NCBI GenBank assembly: GCA_031290715.1
Contig: JAITNA010000227.1
Span: 1-10,584, forward strand
Source of the DNA: Eubacteriales Family XIII. Incertae Sedis bacterium
Lineage (GTDB): Bacteria > Bacillota > Clostridia > Peptostreptococcales > Anaerovoracaceae
Length of the DNA: 10,584 nt
Reading direction: 5' to 3'
Shown here: positions 5,077-10,584 of the stretch, in pieces
Layout: each line of letters opens with the position of its first letter
Numbering within the stretch: the first letter of the stretch is position 1
Made by a program: the position numbers and the translations under genes
Notes under the pieces: generated by a model
Seen by the model: only the letters and a program-made list of their open reading frames with translations
Databases searched by the model: none
Told to the model about the DNA's origin: nothing

Positions 5077-6216
5077 ATGGTACAGAGAACGAAACAGAAA
5101 CAAAGGAATAAACAATTCGCGGCCGCCGAACAGATTCTTCTATCCATCATTGTCGTGGTGCCGATTCTCGTTGCTTTTTATTTTGGCGTACCGGCCCGCA
5201 GTGAACGGCAGAAGGACGACGCGCTCGCCGCGCTGCGGCATGTGAGCGCAGTGAGCGGGGTGCTTGTCGCGGCGCGGGCCGGCAGCATGATGTATCGAAT
5301 AGATTACAATGTGAGCGGAGAGGCGGGCGCGTCGGTCGAGCCGCAAAGCAGCCTTTTGCGAAAGGGGGAGGGCGTCGAAAAACTGCCCGTCGCCCGCAAA
5401 GAAGGCTATCGTTTCACGGGATGGTATCTGGGCGCGCCCGACGACGAAGCCGCGGCATTCGTCGACAATTCCTGTCTTGATCTGATCCCGAAAACGGAAC
5501 CGGTTGTCCTTTACGCCCGTTTTGAACCGAAGCCTACCGGGGTTGACAGAAGCGTGCGGGGTCTGCCTGTGTTCATGTATCACAGGTTCTACGACCCGGC
5601 CGCGGGGGACAAGAAGTTTGACGGAAACGATTTGTATATTCAGGACTTTGAGGACCAGCTCCGGTATTTGACGGAAAACGATTTCTATTTCCCGGATTGG
5701 GATGAGGTGGAATCCTTTGTCAAAGGCGATATGCTGCTGCCCGAAAAGAGTGTCGTGCTCACCTCCGACGACGGCGACGAGAGCGTTTTCCGTTTGGCAA
5801 TTCCCCTCGTTGAAAAATACAAAGTGAAAATGACGTTCTTTATGATCGGCAAGGACACCTCCGCTGAAGCGATCGCGCCTTACCGGTCGGAGCATGTCAT
5901 TTTTCATTCGCACACCTACGGAATGCACAGGCAGGAAGCGCCGGTGTGGGAGGGCGTGATTCGCACGATGCCGGCCGCGAGCATTATTGCGGACACAGAG
6001 CGCATGTACGAAATGCTCGGGACGAAACAGGTCGTTTGCTATCCGTACGGACACACGAACGACCGCGTGATCGGAATCCTGCAGGACGAGGGGGTGGAAA
6101 TGGCTTTCACGACGGTGTACGACCGCTGCTACCCCATGATGAACCCGCTGGCTCTGCCGCGCATCCGCATTTTCGACGGAAACGACCTCAATTGGTTCAT
6201 TGACAGCGTGAGCTGA
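5077..6216 (+). CDS. Membrane-anchored polysaccharide deacetylase (NodB family) with Listeria-Bacteroides-type repeat
   Basis: This 379-aa protein starts at ATG 5077. An in-frame TAA at 5065-5067 and the N-terminal membrane helix (about 20-40, ILLSIIVVVPILVAFYFGVPA) exclude other starts. A Listeria-Bacteroides repeat-like domain follows (about 71-152, with GYRFTGWY at 110-117). The NodB domain runs from about 165 to the end: VFMYHRFYD, then TSDDGD (229-234, the catalytic and metal Asp pair, with Ser where Phe is usual), HSHTYGMH (277-284, metal-binding His) and CYPYG (321-325). It should act outside the membrane on cell-wall or capsular polymers by removing N- or O-acetyl groups. The exact polymer is unknown. 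It is a single-gene unit, divergent from the symporter, with no ribosome binding site. Confidence 0.85.
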   Translation: MVQRTKQKQRNKQFAAAEQILLSIIVVVPILVAFYFGVPARSERQKDDALAALRHVSAVSGVLVAARAGSMMYRIDYNVSGEAGASVEPQSSLLRKGEGVEKLPVARKEGYRFTGWYLGAPDDEAAAFVDNSCLDLIPKTEPVVLYARFEPKPTGVDRSVRGLPVFMYHRFYDPAAGDKKFDGNDLYIQDFEDQLRYLTENDFYFPDWDEVESFVKGDMLLPEKSVVLTSDDGDESVFRLAIPLVEKYKVKMTFFMIGKDTSAEAIAPYRSEHVIFHSHTYGMHRQEAPVWEGVIRTMPAASIIADTERMYEMLGTKQVVCYPYGHTNDRVIGILQDEGVEMAFTTVYDRCYPMMNPLALPRIRIFDGNDLNWFIDSVS

Positions 6217-6240
6217 ATCGTTACGAATTGACAGCGTGAG
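6199..6240. repeat. 14-bp direct repeat across the deacetylase stop codon
   Basis: ATTGACAGCGTGAG occurs at 6199-6212, coding for the last residues before the stop, and again at 6227-6240 in the short gap, a 28-bp period. The 14 bp after each copy differ. It may be a remnant of a small duplication at the gene's end. Confidence 0.5.
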
Positions 6241-6242
6241 TC

Positions 6243-6276
6243 CGGGGAATCATAATCATTCAAACCCGCTTTTTTT
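6243..6276 (+). terminator. Terminator of the deacetylase gene, overlapping the 3' end of the MFS gene
   Basis: CGGG-GAAT (6243-6250) pairs with ATTC (6258-6261) and CCCG (6265-6268), with a 3-nt bulge and a 7-nt loop. One C and seven T (6270-6276) follow on the plus strand. The hairpin overlaps the stop and the last codons of the convergent MFS gene. Confidence 0.5.
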
Positions 6277-7476
6277 ACTGTAATAACGCAAGGCGAAATT
6301 GAGAACCAACGCCAGGATCGCGATTACAATAATCATAATAAACGTGCTGCCGTATGCGCCGCCGCTTGCTTCTTGAAGCCTGCTGGACACAATCGGGCCG
6401 ATGATTGCGCCGGGAATAACCGAAAACGTAGCGGTACTCAGATTGACCGCGTAATGCTTCGGGCCGAAGTAGTTGTTGACGACTGTCGATATGGACGGAG
6501 GGGCTCTGCCAAAGCTGATTCCGACAAGCGGAAGGCCGATGAAAATCAGAATCGGGATGTTCAGGAACGCCCCCGCGCTGAGGATGATTCCGGCGAGAAG
6601 CAAGACGGACGTCCCCGCCGTCATCGAAAAATGCCGTCCTTTCCGGTCGTGAAGGGCGCCGATTGATACGCGGCCGACCCCGTTGAATACGGAAACGAGA
6701 AGGCCGGCCACGGGCGCCGCCCCGAAAGCCGACGCGATGGTCGCCGCGCTGTTGATGACGAGCAGGCCGCCGATACAAAGTGCGATGTTCCAAAGACAGA
6801 GCGCCCAGAAGATGGGGGAGCGCAGCATTTCTTTTGTCGTTGCTTCCGCGCGCACGGCCGCCTCTTTCGTTTCCCCTGCGGGCTTTCCGGCGGGCGGCCA
6901 TTTGAAGAGAAAAGACGCGATGGCGAAAATGATGCCGACACCGATGCCGAGAATGAGGAAAGACGGAGAAAGCCCGCGGCTGCCGATCAGTGCATTGACA
7001 ATACTGCCGAGCGCCAAGCCGCCGAAGCCGAAGCACATGAGCAGCACACCCGACACCATGCCGGGGTTTTCGGGAAACCATTTTGTAAGGGTATTGAGCG
7101 CGGCATTGTAGACAAGGCCGACCCCGCCGCCGCACAAAATCCCGTACAGCAGGTACAGCGCCCAAAGGCTTTTCGCCGGATGATCCGCGTCAAGCAGCAG
7201 CGCCACGCCGCAAAAGCCAATCAGGAGCATGGCCGCCGCGATGAGGATGATGAAGCGGCCGGACATCCGGGCGGCAAGCTTTCCCGCCGTAAAGCCCCCA
7301 AGACAAAAGAAAACCATGGATACGGTGAACGCGACCGAAAGCTGCGTCGGCGTCCACTCGGGGAACAGTCCGGTCAAAGGCGCCCGAAAGATAGACCACG
7401 CGTAGATCAGGCCGGCCACGAGCATCAGAACTGCGCCGGAAATCAGGACCGGCCATCTTTTATTATTGTTATTCAT
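6256..7476 (-). CDS. MFS transporter, oxalate/formate antiporter (OFA)-like family
   Basis: The start chosen is ATG 7476-7474, preceded by GGAGG at 5-nt spacing, giving 406 aa. A longer in-frame reading to 7662 adds a non-membrane, Arg-rich stretch that does not look like protein and bypasses this ribosome binding site. The protein has about 12 membrane segments. N-terminal RWPVLISGAVLMLVAGLIYAWSIFRAPL and the later AVNLSTATFSVIPGAIIGP resemble OFA (TC 2.A.1.11) members such as oxalate/formate exchangers and lactate or pyruvate carriers. Likely role: exchange or uptake of a small carboxylate across the inner membrane; the substrate is not determinable. It is convergent with the deacetylase and divergent from the histidine kinase. 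Confidence 0.85.
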   Translation of the reverse strand: MNNNNKRWPVLISGAVLMLVAGLIYAWSIFRAPLTGLFPEWTPTQLSVAFTVSMVFFCLGGFTAGKLAARMSGRFIILIAAAMLLIGFCGVALLLDADHPAKSLWALYLLYGILCGGGVGLVYNAALNTLTKWFPENPGMVSGVLLMCFGFGGLALGSIVNALIGSRGLSPSFLILGIGVGIIFAIASFLFKWPPAGKPAGETKEAAVRAEATTKEMLRSPIFWALCLWNIALCIGGLLVINSAATIASAFGAAPVAGLLVSVFNGVGRVSIGALHDRKGRHFSMTAGTSVLLLAGIILSAGAFLNIPILIFIGLPLVGISFGRAPPSISTVVNNYFGPKHYAVNLSTATFSVIPGAIIGPIVSSRLQEASGGAYGSTFIMIIVIAILALVLNFALRYYSKKSGFE

Positions 7477-7598
7477 AAAAACCTCCGATGATATTTCAAA
7501 ACGGGGCGCCGCCCGTTCGGGCCGCGCTCCTTTCCCTTGATTATGCGCCATACGCGCCGAAGATTCAATCAATATTTGGCCGCGAGCTTGATACCGGG

Positions 7599-7614
7599 CC
7601 GCGCAAACGCGCGG
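7599..7614. repeat. GC palindrome in the MFS/kinase divergent intergenic region
   Basis: CCGCGC-AAAC-GCGCGG is a perfect 6-bp inverted repeat with a 4-nt spacer. It lies in the roughly 290-nt gap (7477-7763) between the divergent genes, within the probable leader of the MFS transcript, where it could be an operator or an RNA hairpin. A possible minus-strand -10 (TATACT, 7651-7646) lies just beyond, with a weak -35. I see no open frame in the gap apart from the rejected MFS extension. Confidence 0.35.
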
Positions 7615-7731
7615 AAAGAGTGTGTTGCCAACTTTGATCGGATTCAGTATAATGATAGTCATCGGAACAATAATACGGTGTTTCCGTCCTGAAAGAAAAG
7701 GGCATGCCGATTCTGAACGCGAATAAAATAT

Positions 7732-7737
7732 TATAAT
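7732..7737 (+). promoter_or_regulatory. -10 box of the histidine kinase gene
   Basis: A perfect TATAAT sits 26 nt before the kinase ATG in an AT-rich stretch, predicting a start near 7744 and a leader of about 20 nt. No good -35 box is seen (TTCTGA at 7711-7716 with 15-nt spacing is the best), which fits an activated promoter. Confidence 0.45.
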
Positions 7738-7763
7738 ACAATACGCCTTGAACGGGGGAGATT

Positions 7764-10584
7764 ATGTTTCATCTAAATTTAAAGACCAAGATATTTTTTC
7801 TGGTGACGGTGGTCGTGGTGGTGTCTTTTCTGGCCGCCACATGGATTGTTTCTTCCCGAAGCATCGATATGGCCAAGACAGACGCTTTCAATCTGGCGGA
7901 CGAGTCGGCGGAGAAATACAAAAATGAAATCAAGGCGGAGCTTCAGGGGGCGCGCGTGACGGCGGAAACCCTTGCGACGGTGTTTGAAACGTTGAAAGAC
8001 CACGGCCTCACCGACCGGCAGATGATGAACGATATCCTGCGGAACGCGTTAGCCAAAAAAGAATATATTACCGCGTTTTGCATCGCTTACGACCCGGACG
8101 CGCTCGACGGGAAAGACGCGCTGTATGCCGGTCAGGAACCGGAGTACGACGAAACGGGGCGGTATTCGCCCTATTGGAACAAGCTCGGCGGCAATATCGA
8201 CGTCGAACCTTTGTACGACATTGACATCGCGGATTGGTATATCGTCCCGAAGGAAACGAAGCAGGAATACATTACGGATCCGTACCCGTATGAGGTGCAG
8301 GGACACCCTGTCATGTTGGCCAGTCTTATCTTCCCCATTCTTCACGACGATGAATTTATCGGCATTATTTCCTCTGACATTGTCCTCGACAAACTTCAGG
8401 AGATGGTGTCGCAGCCGGAAGCGCGCGGGCAGGGGGGGTACACGGAGATTTTTTCAAATGCCGGCATGGTGGTGGCTCACCCCGACAAGGAGTATTTGGG
8501 GAAAGACCTGACGGAAGTCTTTGCGTCCGGTTCGGATCAAAACGCGCTGCAGCGCGCAGAGGAAGCGAAAGACGCGATCAAAAATGGGGAACCGTATGTG
8601 TCGAGCAATGAGGATTTCTATACGGTGTATATCCCGATTCAGTTCAGCGAGGTCACAAACCCTTGGTCGGTCGCGGTCAGCATTCCGATGTCCGAAGTGC
8701 TGCAGAACGCCAACGGCATCCGGAATTATGTTATATTGATTTTTATTATTTCCATATGTGTAATCGCTTTCCTCCTTTATTTGATCGCGCGGAGCGTCAC
8801 AAAACCGATCCTGCTTTTGGCCAACACCGCCAAGACGTTCGGCGAGGGGCATTTTGACGCGGAGGTGCCGGTGATCCAAAGCAACGATGAAATCGGCGTG
8901 TTGTCCGGGGCGTTCAAGGTGATGGCGGAAAAAATCAATGACCTGATTACAAAAATGCAAAACTCCGCACGGGAATTGGAGGAAAAGAACGAGTATCTGA
9001 ACAGTTTGAATGAAATGCTCGTCGCCGCCAAGGAGCAGGCGGAGGAGTCGAGCCGCGCCAAGGGCGATTTTCTTTCCAATATGTCCCATGAAATGCGGAC
9101 GCCGATGAACGCCATTATCGGCATGACTTCCATCGGGCGGTCGGCGGAGGACACGGAGCGGAAAGACTACGCTTTCGGGAAGATCCAGGACGCGTCCACG
9201 CATCTGCTCGGCGTGATCAACGATATCCTCGATATGTCGAAGATCGAGGCGAACAAGCTGGAGCTTTCATCCGCGGACTTCAACTTTGAAAAGATGCTTC
9301 AGCGGGTCGTCGGCGTGATCAATTTCCGCATGGACGAAAAACAGCAGAGCCTTCATGTGGTCATCGACAAGGATATTCCGCGCCGGCTCATCGGGGACGA
9401 CCAACGGCTCAGTCAGGTCGTTACCAACCTGCTTTCCAACGCTGTGAAATTTACGCCCGAACATGGTTCCATCCGCTTGGATACGCATTTTGTTTCCGAG
9501 GAAAACGGGATTTGCACGATCCGCTTCGAGGTGTCCGACACGGGGATCGGGATCAGCGAGGAGCAGCAGAAGCGCCTGTTCCATTCTTTTGAGCAAGCGG
9601 ACAGCAGCACCTCCCGTCATTTTGGCGGGACAGGGCTCGGCCTTGCCATCTCAAAGCGCATTGTCGAGTTGATGGGCGGTCATATTCAGGTCGAATCGGA
9701 GCTTGGGAAGGGGTCGATATTCTCCTTTACCGTACAGGCGGAGCGGGGTCAAACGGATCGGCACAGCCTATTGAACCCCGGCGTGAATTGGGGCAATATC
9801 CGCATTCTCGCGGTGGACGACGAGCCGGAAATCCGCGAATACTTTTTGGAGATTGCGCGGCGGCTCGGCATTTCATGCGACGTCGTCCCCGGCGGCGCGG
9901 AAGCCATCGCGCTGCTTGAGGGCGGCAATCATTATGATATCTATTTCATCGACTGGAAGATGCCCGGCATGAACGGCATTGAGCTTTCCAAAGCGATCAA
10001 AGCGCGAAACGCCGGAAACTCTGTCGTTACGATGATTTCTTCGACGGAGTGGGGTGTGATTTCGGACGAGGCCCGGGCCGCCGGTGTAGACCGCTTCCTG
10101 CCGAAACCGCTCTTCCCCTCCGCCATCGCGGACTGTATCAACGAGTGCCTTGGCATCGGCGATGTGCCCTCGGATATGCAGCCCGAGGAGATCGACCATT
10201 TTGCCGGCCGCCGCGTGCTGTTGGCCGAGGACGTCGAAATCAACCGCGAAATCGTACTGGCGCTGCTCGAACCGACGGGATTGACCATCGACTGCGCGGA
10301 AAACGGCGCGGCGGCCCTGCGGCTGTTCAGCGAGCATCCGGAACATTACGATATGATCTTTATGGATGTTCAGATGCCGGAAATGGATGGTCTGGAAGCG
10401 ACGCGCCGCATTCGGGCGATAGATACGCCGAAAGCAAAGACCGTCCCCATCATCGCCATGACGGCCAATGTATTCCGCGAGGATATCGAGAAATGCATAG
10501 AAGCGGGGATGGACGACCATGTGGGCAAACCCGTGGATTTGGATGTAGTGATAGAGAAGCTGCGCGAGTATTTGCCGCCGGGGA
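7764..10584 (+). CDS. Hybrid sensor histidine kinase with dCache sensor and two receiver domains (3' end outside window)
   Basis: It starts at ATG 7764 behind GGGGGAG (3-nt spacing), and 940 codons are open to the right edge. In order: TM helix (about 8-28), extracytoplasmic dCache_1-like domain (about 35-315), TM helix (about 320-342), HAMP (about 343-395), coiled coil, HisKA with phospho-His H442 in SHEMRTPMNAIIGM, and HATPase with N555 in NLLSNAVKF, D592 in DTGIGIS and GGTGLGLAIS from 621. Receiver 1 has VDDEP and phospho-Asp D730 in FIDWKMPGMNG. Receiver 2 has E822-D823 and D868 in FMDVQMPEMDG. All catalytic residues are present. It would sense an external small molecule and relay phosphate internally; an Hpt or output domain could lie beyond the window. 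It is divergent from the MFS transporter, so control of that gene is plausible but unproven. Confidence 0.92.
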   Translation, partial: MFHLNLKTKIFFLVTVVVVVSFLAATWIVSSRSIDMAKTDAFNLADESAEKYKNEIKAELQGARVTAETLATVFETLKDHGLTDRQMMNDILRNALAKKEYITAFCIAYDPDALDGKDALYAGQEPEYDETGRYSPYWNKLGGNIDVEPLYDIDIADWYIVPKETKQEYITDPYPYEVQGHPVMLASLIFPILHDDEFIGIISSDIVLDKLQEMVSQPEARGQGGYTEIFSNAGMVVAHPDKEYLGKDLTEVFASGSDQNALQRAEEAKDAIKNGEPYVSSNEDFYTVYIPIQFSEVTNPWSVAVSIPMSEVLQNANGIRNYVILIFIISICVIAFLLYLIARSVTKPILLLANTAKTFGEGHFDAEVPVIQSNDEIGVLSGAFKVMAEKINDLITKMQNSARELEEKNEYLNSLNEMLVAAKEQAEESSRAKGDFLSNMSHEMRTPMNAIIGMTSIGRSAEDTERKDYAFGKIQDASTHLLGVINDILDMSKIEANKLELSSADFNFEKMLQRVVGVINFRMDEKQQSLHVVIDKDIPRRLIGDDQRLSQVVTNLLSNAVKFTPEHGSIRLDTHFVSEENGICTIRFEVSDTGIGISEEQQKRLFHSFEQADSSTSRHFGGTGLGLAISKRIVELMGGHIQVESELGKGSIFSFTVQAERGQTDRHSLLNPGVNWGNIRILAVDDEPEIREYFLEIARRLGISCDVVPGGAEAIALLEGGNHYDIYFIDWKMPGMNGIELSKAIKARNAGNSVVTMISSTEWGVISDEARAAGVDRFLPKPLFPSAIADCINECLGIGDVPSDMQPEEIDHFAGRRVLLAEDVEINREIVLALLEPTGLTIDCAENGAAALRLFSEHPEHYDMIFMDVQMPEMDGLEATRRIRAIDTPKAKTVPIIAMTANVFREDIEKCIEAGMDDHVGKPVDLDVVIEKLREYLPPG

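Noticed and set aside
7477..7662. N-terminal extension of the MFS transporter to 7662
   Set aside because: It has no ribosome binding site and a basic, non-family sequence, whereas GGAGG precedes the ATG at 7476.
8454..9203. Minus-strand frames inside the kinase gene
   Set aside because: The plus strand encodes an intact kinase with all catalytic motifs; the antisense frames have no family features or start signals.

Overview
The window looks like chromosomal DNA of an anaerobic, fairly GC-rich Bacillota (Clostridia-like) bacterium. The reasons are a flavin/Fe-S dicluster oxidoreductase operon, GGAGG-type ribosome binding sites, AT-rich sigma-A-type promoters between GC-rich genes, a Listeria/Bacteroides-type repeat on a NodB-family deacetylase, an SSS and an OFA-type transporter, and a dCache-HAMP hybrid histidine kinase. 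Genus-level assignment is not possible from this sequence.

Layout. (1) 1-1801, plus strand: the 3' part of a pyridine-nucleotide/dicluster-type oxidoreductase, an 80-aa unknown protein and a 66-aa two-CxxC protein. The operon appears to stop abruptly at about 1801-1876. (2) 1866-3313: an RNA-rich segment. Two similar, apparently free-standing small RNAs (about 1905-2056 and 3177-3313, plus strand) each start from a promoter with the same design, TTAACA-N5-TTAACA-N10-TAnGAT, which resembles a Pho box. Each presents a 35-36 nt C/U-rich loop on a long stem, and the loops share the core CCCCTACCTCT. Between them, on the minus strand, is an Abi_2/AbiF-like HEPN ribonuclease gene with its own promoter and a hairpin leader. 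(3) 3373-4920, minus: a sodium:solute symporter. (4) 5077-6216, plus: a membrane-anchored polysaccharide deacetylase, divergent from the symporter and apparently lacking a 5' leader. (5) 6256-7476, minus: an OFA-type MFS transporter. (6) 7764 to the right edge, plus: a large hybrid histidine kinase, divergent from the MFS gene and cut by the window edge.

How the parts may work together. The strongest candidate for something undescribed is the pair of small RNAs. Their loops resemble the anti-Shine-Dalgarno sequence, and the shared 8-mer CCTACCTC is exactly complementary to the Shine-Dalgarno region of the neighbouring symporter (minus strand, 4925-4932). This suggests response-regulator-controlled sRNAs that silence translation from G-rich ribosome binding sites. 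The HEPN gene between them belongs to a family reported to pair with an RNA partner, so the hairpin leader at 2936-3002, and less likely the flanking sRNAs, are candidate partners. All RNA calls rest on promoter architecture, inverted repeats and comparison of the two copies by eye. No folding program or database search was run.
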